A DNA stretch of 52,861 nucleotides from Paenibacillus ginsengihumi DSM 21568 (GCF_000380965.1 NZ_KB905581.1:1-52861), one strand, 5' to 3'; positions 34,201 to 42,337 are shown, counted from the first letter of the stretch. The notes: generated from the letters alone by a model not told the origin. Translations and numbers: made by a program.

Positions 34201-35032
34201 CCCGGAGGTGGCGGTCGGCGACACCGTGCAGTTGCAGGCGCTGGTCGCTCCGGCGGCAGCCACCGACAAGTCGGTCGTCTGGAGCGTATACTCGTCTGAC
34301 GGCGCGGCGACTTCGGCGGCTTCGATCGATCAAGCCGGTACGCTTCAAGCGCTGATGCCGGGAACCGTTCGGGTGAGGGCCGCGGCCGCCGACGGCTCGG
34401 GCGCCGCCGCGGAAGCCGACATCGTCATTGCCGCGCCTGACGGCCCGGCTGCGGCAGCCCCCGGCACCGCCGTCCTGTCGAGCGACAACGGGCACGGTAC
34501 CGGGCTGCTGGACGGCGACTATACGATCACGATGAACCTGTGGCACGGCCAGAACGGCAGCTTCTACAAGCTGTACGAGAACGGTGTATTGATCGAGGCC
34601 AGGACGGTGGAGGACCGGTCGCCGTCAGCGCAGACGATTGCAACGTCGATCACAGGGAGAAGCAACGGAACATACCGGTATACGTGCGAGCTGATCAACC
34701 GGCACGGAACGACCGCCTGCGAGCCGGTCACGGTGGAGGTGAAGCATGCCGCGCCGTCCAAGCCGGTCTTGTCCCATAACAACTGGGACGGCGACGGGAG
34801 CTTCGAGGTGCGGATGAATCTGTGGTGGGGGACGAACGGCACGCAGTACAAGCTGTATGAGAACGGCAGGCTGATCGACAGCCAGCCGCTGGCCGCCGCC
34901 TCGCCGCAGGCGCAATCGGCCGTCACCACCCTGCAGGGCAGAGCGCCCGGAACGTACCAGTACTACGCCGAATTGATCAACGACGCGGGGACAACGCGAA
35001 GCGATCCAATCACGGTGACAGTCAGCAGGTAA
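31286..35032 (+). CDS. secreted multidomain rhamnogalacturonan lyase, PL11
   Basis: The 1248-aa protein starts with a Sec signal (about 1-33) and a galactose-binding-like domain (44-178, starting [17 protein letters not shown]). Two fibronectin type III domains follow (about 180-268, 270-360), then the PL11 catalytic region (about 361-960) with its many [13 protein letters not shown] calcium loops, as in YesW/YesX of B. subtilis. The tail has a BIG2-like domain (about 965-1050) and two tandem repeats of a NLWxGxNGxxYKLYENG module (about 1060-1150 and 1155-1248), probably carbohydrate-binding. It cleaves the backbone of rhamnogalacturonan I outside the cell. AAGGAGG precedes the ATG. A perfect cre site suggests catabolite repression. 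Confidence 0.94.
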   Translation: MQRCKRILSAVLTAAMALSLMGGAGGWTNGQAAAEEAAGAASGGKFDFGSETSPVAPGYTRVAHTTIYDQTLGYGLNKTVNQRDRGTSDPLLRDFVLASDYAFMVDLPNGEYEVTIIAGDAIASNRTEVAIEGVSYGTMSSSSGQYAELKQRVVVNDGQMTFRFGRDGRVNAIELAPTTAPNGLTVAEATYAASSSVRLVWDAVYGATGYNLYRAAEEDDDFTMLGATPHPSFTDRTVQLGTTYRYRATALMDRGIESVPGAVLEVTVADRSVPPPEAPDGLAVESAAKRQLAIRWNASDRALFYNIYRSQAEDGPFRLVGTSAEPSFVDDHVFTTVPYYYEVAAVNEGGLSKRSAVLSVPAMTVLTRQAETLDRSPVAVRTEAGVYTGWRLFATDPDDIAFNLYRDGLKVNEAPITGSTNYLDPGGSPGSVYEVRAVRNGVEERQGETFGVWNENYLDVPLQKPDGGVTPSGEAYTYHANDASVGDLDGDGTYELIVKWDPSNSKDNSQSGYTGNVYIDAYKLDGTLLWRIDLGRNIRAGAHYTQFMVYDLDGDGKAEVAFKTADGTIDGTGQVIGDPNADYRNASGYILSGPEYLTIFDGVTGGALHTENYDPPRGSVSSWGDSYGNRVDRFLAAIAYLDGERPSLVMARGYYTRTVLVAYNWRDGQLTKLWKFDTNDPGHEQYTGQGNHNLSVADVDGDGKDEIVYGAMAIDDDGSVLYSTGLGHGDAMHVGDLDPTRPGLEVFAVHEHYPNPAGIEFRDAGTGELIWGIPTNYDVGRGMSADIDPRYPGEEVWASGEVGGVYSAKGEKISSTRPSINFGIWWDGDLLRELLDHQWNGSVGVGKIDKWDYINGRSVNLLTASGTYSNNTTKGNPSLQADLFGDWREEAVWRSEDSSALRIYTTTDVTEHRIYTLMDDPVYRLAVAWQNTGYNQPPHPGFYLGEGMAKPPMPQLRRIPVPVSSIRIEPASPEVAVGDTVQLQALVAPAAATDKSVVWSVYSSDGAATSAASIDQAGTLQALMPGTVRVRAAAADGSGAAAEADIVIAAPDGPAAAAPGTAVLSSDNGHGTGLLDGDYTITMNLWHGQNGSFYKLYENGVLIEARTVEDRSPSAQTIATSITGRSNGTYRYTCELINRHGTTACEPVTVEVKHAAPSKPVLSHNNWDGDGSFEVRMNLWWGTNGTQYKLYENGRLIDSQPLAAASPQAQSAVTTLQGRAPGTYQYYAELINDAGTTRSDPITVTVSR

Positions 35033-35089
35033 GCTCGCGCTCGCGGGAGACACGGGCTGGCGAAGCCGCAGCAGCATAAGGAACATACG

Positions 35090-35152
35090 AGAGAGAGGGA
35101 ATCCCTCCGTCTTGGATCGGAAATATCCGAGGGAGGCGACCCTCTCTCTTTC
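35090..35152 (+). terminator. terminator of the PL11 lyase gene
   Basis: AGAGAGAGGG (35090-35099) pairs with CCCTCTCTCT (35140-35149) around an inner CCCTCC/GGGAGG stem and a GGAT/ATCC stem, followed by TTC. It is a long, tiered hairpin. Confidence 0.75.
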
Positions 35153-35249
35153 ATAAAATGGGAAATTGTAAGACAATTGGGCAAAAGAACAGGAGAGGAA
35201 GGTGTTACTTTAGGCGGTTGCGAATATTGGTTTGGCGGGGATTATTCCG

Positions 35250-35399
35250 ATGCTCATCTGGTTGTTGTTCGTCGTTCTTTTTATTTATGCGGGAATCTCG
35301 GTTATAAGCTACATCAATTGGAGAAAGAAGCAGGCGCGCGATGTGGCGGACAAACTGGATAAAATCATAGAGCTGCTGAATAAGCATGAGCAGCGCTAA
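35250..35399 (+). CDS. 49-aa membrane protein, DUF4083-like
   Basis: This short protein has one membrane helix (about residues 2-22, LIWLLFVVLFIYAGISVISY), a basic junction (NWRKKQAR) and an amphipathic, coiled-coil-like tail (DVADKLDKIIELLNKHEQR). That layout is that of DUF4083 proteins. GGCGGGG lies 9 nt before the ATG, and a terminator follows at 35413-35440. It converges with another single-helix protein of almost the same size at 35452-35604. Function unknown. Confidence 0.7.
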   Translation: MLIWLLFVVLFIYAGISVISYINWRKKQARDVADKLDKIIELLNKHEQR

Positions 35400-35412
35400 T
35401 CTCATACGGCAA

Positions 35413-35440
35413 GCGGGTCTCGGGAAGAGATCCGCTTTTT
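35413..35440 (+). terminator. terminator between two small membrane-protein genes
   Basis: GCGGGTCTC (35413-35421) pairs with GAGATCCGC (35427-35435), followed by TTTTT. Confidence 0.8.
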
Positions 35441-35451
35441 CTATGAGCCGA

Positions 35452-35604
35452 TCATCGAATTTTGTCCTGATATACGGTTTGTTCCAATTGTTCGACTCTT
35501 CGGAAAAGGTTCTTCCACTTGCGTACAACGTAATAAATACCGAACATAAGCAAAATCACACATACAGCGAATACGATAAGCTCCGGCCAAAAAATCCAGC
35601 TCAC
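35452..35604 (-). CDS. 50-aa single-helix membrane protein
   Basis: The frame begins with GTG at 35604 after a strong ribosome site, GGGAGGTGA. The product has one membrane helix (about residues 8-27, ELIVFAVCVILLMFGIYYVV), then a basic stretch (RKWKNLFRR) and a short coiled-coil-like tail (VEQLEQTVYQ). It resembles the neighbouring 49-aa protein in layout but not in sequence. No family recognised. Confidence 0.65.
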   Translation of the reverse strand: MSWIFWPELIVFAVCVILLMFGIYYVVRKWKNLFRRVEQLEQTVYQDKIR

Positions 35605-35699
35605 GTCTTCACCTCCCTTGCATCCGTGAGGTTATCCCCATTGTAGCTTATTTTTTACTTATATTACAAAATTTCAAGAACAAATTCCTCTATCTTACG

Positions 35700-35747
35700 C
35701 CAAAAAGGCCACCCTTTGGTCCATACGCCGGACGTGCGGGGATAGCC
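35700..35747 (-). terminator. probable terminator of the 53-aa protein gene
   Basis: On the minus strand AAGGCTATCC pairs imperfectly with GGGTGGCCTT across a loop, followed by TTTTTGG. Confidence 0.5.
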
Positions 35748-35771
35748 TTTCGTCGGGATGGCAGGAAACGC

Positions 35772-35933
35772 CTATCTCCGGTCTGCATTCGAACCCGGAT
35801 TGCCGAAAGAATCCAGATCTTCATCGCCGATCAAATCGACGTATTCTTTGGCCCCTTCAGGGATCGTCACCAGATCGGCCGCTTCCGCCGTCGTCTCCAG
35901 ATTTTCCATTCCCTGCTTCGTATGCTCGTCCAT
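35772..35933 (-). CDS. 53-aa acidic hypothetical protein
   Basis: ATG at 35933 follows GGGAGG with 8 nt spacing. The product is strongly acidic and soluble, starting MDEHTKQGMENLETTAEAA and containing EYVDLIGDEDLDSFGNPG. I recognise no family. The strong ribosome site, biased composition and downstream hairpin support a real gene. Confidence 0.65.
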   Translation of the reverse strand: MDEHTKQGMENLETTAEAADLVTIPEGAKEYVDLIGDEDLDSFGNPGSNADRR

Positions 35934-36132
35934 CGGATAACCTCCCTCAACCGGAATCTGGAATATTGTGCTCCGATCCAGGCTGTTTTATCCTCCGCCC
36001 GTCGCTTTTCCCTATAATTCTTCAGTGACGACTTCTTAATAGGCTTATTCCAAATAAAACAGCGGCTATCAGCATAAACTAGCCTTCGCCGAGGTTCATC
36101 CCCCGCAAGAAGCCACCCCTCCCCGCCATGGC

Positions 36133-37320
36133 TCAATGAGCCCTGCTCCCGCCCGACTCTGCTTTTTCCGCCGAGAGCACCCCGCTAGAGAGGAAGGCGA
36201 GCAGCGAGCCCGCCAGGCAGACTCCCGCAAACATCCCAATCGCGGCATACCCGCCAAAGCCTGCATACAGCATCCCGGCTGTCCAAGCGCCGCACGTCGT
36301 CGCCGCATTCATGGTGGAGGTGGCCAGACTGGAAATCGTGCCGCGGATGGTCGGATTCAGACTGTTCAGCAGCCCCACCATGAGCGGGAACAAAATGCCG
36401 AGAATCGCAAAAATGAACATATAAGCGCCCGCGGCGATCAAAACCGACGATACATGAGGCAGCGCGATATAAGCGGCAGCTGCGATCGGCATTCCCGCCG
36501 CCATCGTCCGCAGCGGAGTCAACGTCTTGATTACCTGAGCGCTCCATAAGCTGCCGAGCAAATTGCCGAGCCCCAGAAAAACGATCACGTATACCGTCTC
36601 ATCTACCGAGAGGTGAAAGCGGTCCGTCATCCATTTGCCGAGAAAGGCGAAGGCGGCGCTGCTCCCGAGATGGACGAAAAAGTAAGCGGCGTAAGTGCCT
36701 CTCGCCCTGCTGCTGTTAAGCAGTGGAACGTATCTTGAGAAGATCGAAACTTGCTGAGCCCTGAGCGGTTGGCTCGGTTTCATGCTTGGCACAACCGCTA
36801 TGGCGACAGCCGCCAGCAGCAAAGACACGCAGCCGATGGCCCAGAAAGGAACCGCCCAATAGCCTGCCGCCAGCAGGCTGCCGATCGGCACGCCCAGCGC
36901 CTGGGAGACGGCGAGCCCGGCATAAGCCGCGCCCAGCGCCTTGCCGACTTTAGCCGGGGGCAGCAATGTCGGTATGGCGGCCCACACCTGCGGCGCCGTG
37001 AATGCCGCGCTTACCCCTGCCAGAAATCGAAACAGCACCATCGTCCAGAAATCGATGGCGAAACCGCACAGGCCCGTCGAAACCGCGAAGCACACCAGTC
37101 CTCCTACCAGCACTTTTTTCCGGTCCCACCCGTCAGATAATGGTCCCGCGATCAGCGCGAACGCCGACGAGCCTAAAGTATAGGCTCCTACCATCCAGCC
37201 CGCCATGCGAGTCGGCACATCGAACAAGCTTTGCAATGTCGGAATCAGTGGAGAAATCAGAAACGTATCCGTACCGATCAAAAACATAATCAGAAAAAAC
37301 AGCACAGTGATTTGACGCAT
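36133..37320 (-). CDS. MFS transporter, drug/sugar efflux type
   Basis: A 395-aa major facilitator protein with twelve predicted membrane helices. The motif-A loop between helices 2 and 3 reads GPLSDGWDRKKVLVGG, and the first helix contains GTDTFLISPLIPTL, as in 12-helix drug or sugar exporters of the DHA1 group. ATG at 37320 is chosen because GAAAGAG lies upstream and the family starts near the first helix; the 5' extension is unlikely coding. It is divergent from a WYL-domain regulator, with a 21-bp palindrome between them, so local control is likely. Substrate unknown. Confidence 0.9.
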   Translation of the reverse strand: MRQITVLFFLIMFLIGTDTFLISPLIPTLQSLFDVPTRMAGWMVGAYTLGSSAFALIAGPLSDGWDRKKVLVGGLVCFAVSTGLCGFAIDFWTMVLFRFLAGVSAAFTAPQVWAAIPTLLPPAKVGKALGAAYAGLAVSQALGVPIGSLLAAGYWAVPFWAIGCVSLLLAAVAIAVVPSMKPSQPLRAQQVSIFSRYVPLLNSSRARGTYAAYFFVHLGSSAAFAFLGKWMTDRFHLSVDETVYVIVFLGLGNLLGSLWSAQVIKTLTPLRTMAAGMPIAAAAYIALPHVSSVLIAAGAYMFIFAILGILFPLMVGLLNSLNPTIRGTISSLATSTMNAATTCGAWTAGMLYAGFGGYAAIGMFAGVCLAGSLLAFLSSGVLSAEKAESGGSRAH

Positions 37321-37374
37321 CGTTATCAACTCTTTCGCAAATGGATTTGACTTAAGGCCCATTGTAATGCATAA

Positions 37375-37395
37375 TAGCGACAAATATTGTCACTA
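37375..37395. promoter_or_regulatory. palindromic operator between MFS gene and WYL regulator
   Basis: TAGCGACAA (37375-37383) and TTGTCACTA (37387-37395) form a 21-bp palindrome with one mismatched pair and a 3-bp centre. It overlaps the likely -10 of the rightward promoter (TTGTAA, 17 bp, TATTGT). Confidence 0.55.
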
Positions 37396-37399
37396 TCCC

Positions 37400-37479
37400 G
37401 AAAATTCGACGAAGTCCGTCGGCGAATTTTCAGTACCGAAGGTGAGACCGATGACGAAGGATTCGTTCGTCATCGGCGC
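37400..37479 (+). repeat. structured leader element, copy C (best preserved)
   Basis: The outer stem is GAAAATTCG (37400-37408) with CGAATTTTC (37423-37431); the inner CGAC/GTCG encloses GAAGTCC. Next come TACCGAAGGTG, a small hairpin, and a perfect 11-bp 3' stem CCGATGACGAA/TTCGTCATCGG (37448-37458 with 37466-37476). It lies in the predicted leader of the WYL regulator and ends 28 nt before the start codon. The upstream CCGTCGG could also pair with CCGATG, giving an alternative fold. Confidence 0.65.
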
Positions 37480-37507
37480 CTAATTATAAAATGGCGGGGG
37501 CCTGGTT

Positions 37508-38455
37508 ATGTCCAAATCGAAACGTTTGCTGGAGCTGATGATGACGGTCAACCGAAAACGGAAGTTTACCGTGAAAGAACTGGCCGCGGAGTTCGGCGTC
37601 TCTACAAGAACGATGCTGAGAGATTTGCAGGAATTGAGCTCGCTCGGTTTTCCGCTGTATTCGGAGGTTGGTCCTCACGGCGGCTACCAGGTGCTGAAGG
37701 AAAGCATTTTGCCGCCAATCGCCTTCACCGAAAGAGAAGCCGTGGCTTTGTTTTTTGCCGCGCATGCGCTTCGCCACTATTCTTCGCTGCCTTTCGAAGC
37801 GGAGACGGCTTCCGCGCTGCACAAATTTTATTTGCACCTGTCCGGGGACGTGCGCGACCGTATCGATCAGATGAAGAACCGGTTCGACTTCGTGACGCCG
37901 ACGCGGCAGCAGGCCTCCCCGTATTTGTCGATCCTGCTTGAGGCCGCCGTTCGGCAGAAGGTGCTTGCCATCGAATACGAGTCCCGGGGAGACGGAGTAT
38001 GCCGCAAAATACAACCGATTGGCATCTATGCGAGCAACGGATTGTGGTTCTGCCCGGCGTACTGCTTTCTTCGCCAAGATTTTCGCATCTTCCGCTGCGA
38101 CCGCATTCGTTCGGCGGAATACGATGCGGACGGTACGGAGCCGCTTGATTTGCGGGACGTTCATCTTGGCAATAAGGAATCATGTTTCCGATCGGAGAAA
38201 GAATCGGTCCAGCTTTACGCGGAACTAAGCCGCCAAGGCGTCCAAATGTGCGAAGCCGTCATGTGGCTCGGCGCTCATCTGCATGTGCGGGAGGATGGCA
38301 CGGGGTGGCTGGAAGGGCCGGTTGCGCGGAACGATATAGCCTTCTATGCCAAATTTTTCATCGGGCTGGGGAGCGAAGCGACCGTCAAGCAGCCGCAAGA
38401 GCTGGTTGACGAGTTGAAGCGGCATTTAACGGAATTGATAGCCAAATATTCGTAG
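37508..38455 (+). CDS. WYL-domain transcriptional regulator (YafY/DeoR-like)
   Basis: The 315-aa protein has an N-terminal DeoR-like helix-turn-helix (residues 1-60: KRLLELMMTVNRKRKFTVKE, FGVSTRTMLRDLQEL) and a wing (EVGPHGGYQVL). A central helical region and a WYL domain follow (about 140-225; the WYL motif reads GLWFCPAYCFLRQDFRIFRCDRI), with a WCX-like C-terminal domain. WYL proteins sense small molecules or nucleic acids. GGCGGGGG precedes the ATG. It is divergent from the MFS exporter gene and probably represses it. Confidence 0.9.
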   Translation: MSKSKRLLELMMTVNRKRKFTVKELAAEFGVSTRTMLRDLQELSSLGFPLYSEVGPHGGYQVLKESILPPIAFTEREAVALFFAAHALRHYSSLPFEAETASALHKFYLHLSGDVRDRIDQMKNRFDFVTPTRQQASPYLSILLEAAVRQKVLAIEYESRGDGVCRKIQPIGIYASNGLWFCPAYCFLRQDFRIFRCDRIRSAEYDADGTEPLDLRDVHLGNKESCFRSEKESVQLYAELSRQGVQMCEAVMWLGAHLHVREDGTGWLEGPVARNDIAFYAKFFIGLGSEATVKQPQELVDELKRHLTELIAKYS

Positions 38456-38508
38456 CATTGGCATTTAAAAAAGGCAGCCCCCGGATGAAACCGACAGCCG
38501 CCCTTCCA

Positions 38509-39297
38509 TTATTCATCGAATTTGACGTTGTGCAAAATGCTGACTTCCACCCGCCGATTCCTCGATCGTCCTTCTTCGGTGTCGTTCGAATCGATCGGCT
38601 TATATTCCCCGTAGCCGATGGTGCGGAACCGGGCGGGATCCAAATTTTCGTTCTGCATCATGATCTTCATGAAATTCAAAGCTCGGCTTGAGCTTAAGTC
38701 CCAGTTCGACGGGAAGGTGCTGTTGCGGATTGGCACATTGTCCGTATGTCCTGCCACTTCCACCGGATATTCCGGGTATTCGGAGAGCATGTTGCCTATC
38801 GCTTGAGCAAGCTGCCTGGAATCGGACTTCACCGTGGCCGAACCCGACTCGAACAGGGCGTGATCCCGGATGCGGAGCACGAGCATATTCCGGTTCAGCT
38901 CCGTCTCCAGCTGCGTCGACAGCTGGTTCTCCTGAATATACAGATCGATCTGCGCCTTCAGCTCGCTGAGATCCTGCATCTCCTTCTCCCACGCCGCCTG
39001 CTGATCCGCTTCGACGGCCAGTTGGCTGGAGACGCGGTCCATCTCCGTCTGGCCGAAGTCCGGCTGCTCCATCTCGATCGGCGTAGACTTAAAAATCTCG
39101 AAAAAGCTCGTTCCCCCGGTAAAGGCCGCGTTCAACGACTTCATAATCTGATCGAACTTCTTCGAATCGACCTGGCTGGAGGCAAACAGGATGATGAACA
39201 ATGCCAGGAGCAGCGTCAACAGGTCGGCATAAGGAATCAACCAGGACTCGTCGATATGCTCCTCATGATGCGCCTGTCTATGCTGCTTCTTCCGCAC
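38509..39297 (-). CDS. motB: flagellar motor stator protein MotB
   Basis: The 262-aa protein has one membrane helix (about 20-42: WLIPYADLLTLLLALFIILFASS) with the proton-binding Asp in PYADLLTLLLALF, a plug/linker, and an OmpA-like peptidoglycan-binding domain (about 130-250: LFESGSATV, VEVAGHTDNVPI, LSSSRALNFMKIM, RSRNRRVEVSI). GTG at 39297 follows AAGGGGGAG with 6 nt spacing, so upstream in-frame codons are not used. The start overlaps the end of motA by 20 nt. With MotA it forms the stator that couples ion flow to flagellar rotation; Asp with a MotB-type helix suggests proton use. Confidence 0.95.
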   Translation of the reverse strand: MRKKQHRQAHHEEHIDESWLIPYADLLTLLLALFIILFASSQVDSKKFDQIMKSLNAAFTGGTSFFEIFKSTPIEMEQPDFGQTEMDRVSSQLAVEADQQAAWEKEMQDLSELKAQIDLYIQENQLSTQLETELNRNMLVLRIRDHALFESGSATVKSDSRQLAQAIGNMLSEYPEYPVEVAGHTDNVPIRNSTFPSNWDLSSSRALNFMKIMMQNENLDPARFRTIGYGEYKPIDSNDTEEGRSRNRRVEVSILHNVKFDE

Positions 39298-40084
39298 GGC
39301 TGGCTCCCCCTTCCGCAAGCTCCATCGCCTTACGCTCCGCCGGAGACAGGAACACCTCCAGCTTTTGCCGAACGGCATTCGGCGTAATGCCCGACTGGAT
39401 CGACAGCAGCCCTTCGATCATCATGAGGCGGATCGCCACTTCCTTCTTGGAGCGCTGCTTCAGCTTGTTCGCCATCGGGTGCCACAATACGTATCCCGTA
39501 AAAATCCCCAGCAGCGTCGCGATGAAAGCGGCAGAAATCAAATGGCCCAATTCTTCGGTGTTACTCAGGTCGCTCAGCGCGGCGACGAGCCCGACAACCG
39601 CCCCGAGCACGCCGAGCGTCGGCGCGTACGTCCCTGCCTGAGTAAAAATAGCGGCGCCGGTGCGGTGTCTCTCCTCCATCGCGGCGATATCCTCCATCAG
39701 GACGTCGTGAACGAATTCCTGATCGCTGCCGTCGACGATCATGCGCACTCCGGACTTCAGGAAAGCATCGTCGATGCCCTCGATCTTGTCTTCCATTGCC
39801 AGCAGCCCTTCGCGGCGGCTGATCATCGCCCATTCCGTGAACATGTTGATCAGTTCCGTCTTCGGGATCAGCTTCTGCTGCTTGAATACAATGCCAAACA
39901 GCTTGGGCACCATCCGCAAATCTTGCATGGGAAAAGCGATAAATACTGCGGCGATCGTGCCGACGATAATAATCATGATAGCAGCGGGATTCACCAGCGC
40001 CGCCAGGCTTGCCCCCTTCAGGATCATTCCCAGTCCGACGGCAAGGATTCCCAGAATCAGTCCTATAATCGTTGACTTTTCCAC
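39278..40084 (-). CDS. motA: flagellar motor stator protein MotA
   Basis: The 268-aa protein has four membrane helices (about 5-22, 33-52, 152-172 and 182-202), the conserved AIMIIIVGTIAAVFIAFP, and the long cytoplasmic loop with REGLLAMED that contacts FliG. GTG at 40084 follows GGGGAG. Upstream a SigD-like promoter (TAAA at 40180-40183 minus, 14-15 bp, CCCG at 40162-40165) is plausible. It is translationally coupled to motB. Confidence 0.95.
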   Translation of the reverse strand: MEKSTIIGLILGILAVGLGMILKGASLAALVNPAAIMIIIVGTIAAVFIAFPMQDLRMVPKLFGIVFKQQKLIPKTELINMFTEWAMISRREGLLAMEDKIEGIDDAFLKSGVRMIVDGSDQEFVHDVLMEDIAAMEERHRTGAAIFTQAGTYAPTLGVLGAVVGLVAALSDLSNTEELGHLISAAFIATLLGIFTGYVLWHPMANKLKQRSKKEVAIRLMMIEGLLSIQSGITPNAVRQKLEVFLSPAERKAMELAEGGASRAEEAA

Positions 40085-40161
40085 GCTTACGTCTCCCCTA
40101 ATCGTTCTATAATTCTGCGGCCTTGTCGCCACCTTTCTTCCTATTATTTCGACATTATGAA

Positions 40162-40183
40162 CGGGAAGTATTAGTTCTTTTTA
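40162..40183 (-). promoter_or_regulatory. possible SigD promoter for motAB
   Basis: On the minus strand CTAAA, 14 bp, then CCCGTTCAT partly matches the flagellar sigma consensus TAAA-N15-GCCGATAT. The match of the second half is moderate. Confidence 0.35.
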
Positions 40184-40370
40184 GATTTCTCTGCGAAAAA
40201 GAGACGTTATTTGCTCAAGATGTTCCAATAAATGTAGGAAACTGCCTGTTGACATCGTCTCGAGGATGCAGCCGCGCTACATAGCAAAAAAACGCTCGAT
40301 GACTTGGGTCATGCTCACCAGCGGTTTCGCGCTGCCCCCCACAGGCACACCCGGCATATGAGACAACGAA

Positions 40371-40555
40371 TCCTGCAAAAAATGCAACATTTTTCGTATC
40401 CGTCGCACATGAGCTGGGGGAATGTTGTATTTCGCGCAACAATTTTGGCGAGATTGGCTTCAAACCAGGGATCAACACCCGAAATGCTGTACTTTATACA
40501 ACATTGAGCCGTCAGTAGGCTTTATCCTCCCGTTTTTGTTGTACAAAATACAACA
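40371..40555. repeat. array of four 19-bp TGTTGTA-N5-TACAACA palindromes
   Basis: Copies lie at 40371-40389 (left half degenerate), 40423-40441, 40485-40503 and 40537-40555, each close to TGYTGTA-N5-TACAACA and mostly followed by TTT. Start-to-start spacing is 52, 62 and 52 bp. A CTCCG/CGGAG hairpin lies at 40566-40585, 10 nt beyond the last copy. The array fills the gap between ndh and motA, which otherwise holds no gene. The array at 7146-7334 has the same spacing. Confidence 0.7.
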
Positions 40556-40609
40556 TTTTCTAACTCTCCGGAAAATCGGGCGGAGTGCGCGGCCTGGGAC
40601 CCGAACCAA

Positions 40610-40635
40610 CAAAAAGGCACCCTCACCGGGTGCCT
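40610..40635 (-). terminator. terminator of the DUF1641-ndh operon
   Basis: On the minus strand AGGCACCC pairs with GGGTGCCT around a 5-nt loop, followed by TTTTTG. It lies 45 bp past the ndh stop. Confidence 0.85.
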
Positions 40636-40681
40636 CTCTTGGTCAAGACGGAATATAACCGCTTCAAAATCCGAAGCGTTA

Positions 40682-41857
40682 TTAATAAGCCAGGCTGAAC
40701 AGTCCTTTGATGTGGGACAAGTAACGAATGTTGCTTGCCTCTTTCATCAAGGACGCGGGCAGGCCTTTCAGCTGGGTCTGGTTGCCGCCGATCGTGCCGA
40801 TCGCGTCTTTGCGGCCCAGGCTAGCCAGCGTGCCGGAGAATACCGGCGTGAACGTGTCCATCGGAGCGCCTTTGAAGTAGGCCATCAAGTTGAAACCAAC
40901 CGTCTCGCCCATCTGCCAAGCGAGCTGCGCCGTCGGCGGATAAGGACGCTCGCCGTTCATGACTACCGCGCTGTCGCCGGCCAGGAAGATGTCCGGATGC
41001 GAGGTCGATTGCAGGGTAGGCGTGACCGTCGCGCGGCCGCGGTTGACTTCGATGCCGCAGTTCGCCACGACCGAGTTGCCTTGAACTCCGCCGGTCCAGA
41101 CGAGCGTCTTCGTCTCGATCGTGCTGCCGTCCTTGAGCGATACCGTTGTCTCCTGCATTTCCGTGATCGCCACGCCGGTCAGGAACTTCACGCCGCGCTT
41201 CTCCAGGCTCGTCTTGGCGCGCTCGACCAGCTCCGGAGCGAAGCCCATCAGAATCGACGGCGCCGCTTCTACACAGTAAATGGATACTTCGTTAAAGTCG
41301 ACCCCTTTGCTGCGGCACAATCCAGGCAGCATGTCGGCAAACTCGCCGACCAGTTCGATGCCGGTCAGACCGCCACCGCCGACGACGAAGGTCGCATCCG
41401 CCTTGTCCTTCGACTGGCGGTACGCTTCGATCTGCGCTTCGACGTGCGCGCGCAGCTTGTTCGCGTCGTTGACCGATTTGAGCGTGAAGCTGTGCTCCTG
41501 CAGGCCGGGAATGCCGAAGAACGCCGTTTCGCTGCCGAGCGCCACGACCAGGGCGTCGTATTCGTACGTCTTGCCGCTGGCCATAAGGACCTTCTTGTCA
41601 TCCGGATGGATCGATTCGACCGTATCGATTTGCAGATTGATATCCTTGCCGCGCAGCAGCTTATCCAGCGGCAGCGCCACCGCCTGCTCCGCCAAGTTGC
41701 CGGCGGCCAAACGATGCAGTTCCGTAATAATTTGGTGGGTCGGGAATCGGTTAACGAGCGTGATGTCCGCTTCTTCGGGCGTCAAGTACTGCCGGGCCGT
41801 CAATGCGCTCAGCAAGCCGCCGTACCCGCCGCCTAAGATCAATATATGCTTCGACAT
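40682..41857 (-). CDS. ndh: type II NADH dehydrogenase (Ndh-like)
   Basis: The 391-aa flavoprotein oxidises NADH and passes electrons to menaquinone without pumping protons. It has an FAD-binding start (HILILGGGYGGLLSALTARQYL), the EHSFTLKSVNDANKLR segment, a second dinucleotide fold (FVVGGGGLTGIELVGEFADM), the FAD-closing IFLAGDSA and PYPPTAQLAWQMGE. Length is normal. It is preceded by a DUF1641 gene 27 nt upstream, the same order as yjlC-ndh in B. subtilis, an operon controlled there by the redox repressor Rex. Confidence 0.92.
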   Translation of the reverse strand: MSKHILILGGGYGGLLSALTARQYLTPEEADITLVNRFPTHQIITELHRLAAGNLAEQAVALPLDKLLRGKDINLQIDTVESIHPDDKKVLMASGKTYEYDALVVALGSETAFFGIPGLQEHSFTLKSVNDANKLRAHVEAQIEAYRQSKDKADATFVVGGGGLTGIELVGEFADMLPGLCRSKGVDFNEVSIYCVEAAPSILMGFAPELVERAKTSLEKRGVKFLTGVAITEMQETTVSLKDGSTIETKTLVWTGGVQGNSVVANCGIEVNRGRATVTPTLQSTSHPDIFLAGDSAVVMNGERPYPPTAQLAWQMGETVGFNLMAYFKGAPMDTFTPVFSGTLASLGRKDAIGTIGGNQTQLKGLPASLMKEASNIRYLSHIKGLFSLAY

Positions 41858-41884
41858 ACTTATCCTCCGTTCTTGTTCCGGCTA

Positions 41885-42337
41885 TTATTGCTGACGCTGC
41901 TGCCGTTCAGCCGTGACTTCCAGGAAGGCTTGAGCGAAACGGAGCGTCTTTTGTACCTGCGGGTCCTTCAGCATCTTGAGAATACCGAACAAGCCGACTT
42001 GGGCGGGCTCAGCCTGCGCCCGGTCGCTTGCTTCGATAGCGGCTTGGGCGTAAGTTTTGGCCTTGTCTTGAATCGGCTTCACAAACTCCTCGACGCCGCC
42101 TTTCAGGTCGTCGATCAGAACTTTGTCCGTCACCAGATTTTGCACCACATCGTACGTCTTCGTTAAGATGGTTACCATCTCCGCCAGCTTGGGCAGGTTC
42201 TCGACGAGGATCGTAAGCGATTCCTGGACCTCGGGCTTCATCAATTGATCAAGCACGTCCGTCGTTTGCCGAGCCTGCTGGGAAGCGTTGTTGTCTTGGC
42301 CGTCAAGTGCCGCTTGTTGAGTAGGTGCTGCTGACAT
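41885..42337 (-). CDS. yjlC: DUF1641 protein, YjlC-like
   Basis: The 150-aa helical protein contains the DUF1641 core (LDQLMKPEVQESLTILVENL, TYDVVQNLVTDKVLIDDL, GLFGILKMLKDPQVQKTLRF). It is the first gene of the operon with ndh, as yjlC is in B. subtilis. The exact role is unknown; DUF1641 proteins often accompany respiratory dehydrogenases. AAAGGAGGAC precedes the ATG. Confidence 0.85.
   Translation of the reverse strand: MSAAPTQQAALDGQDNNASQQARQTTDVLDQLMKPEVQESLTILVENLPKLAEMVTILTKTYDVVQNLVTDKVLIDDLKGGVEEFVKPIQDKAKTYAQAAIEASDRAQAEPAQVGLFGILKMLKDPQVQKTLRFAQAFLEVTAERQQRQQ

Noticed and set aside
31835-34546. 903-codon minus-strand frame opposite the PL11 lyase
   Set aside because: Same reason: the sense strand has clear domains, while this frame has shadow-type composition.
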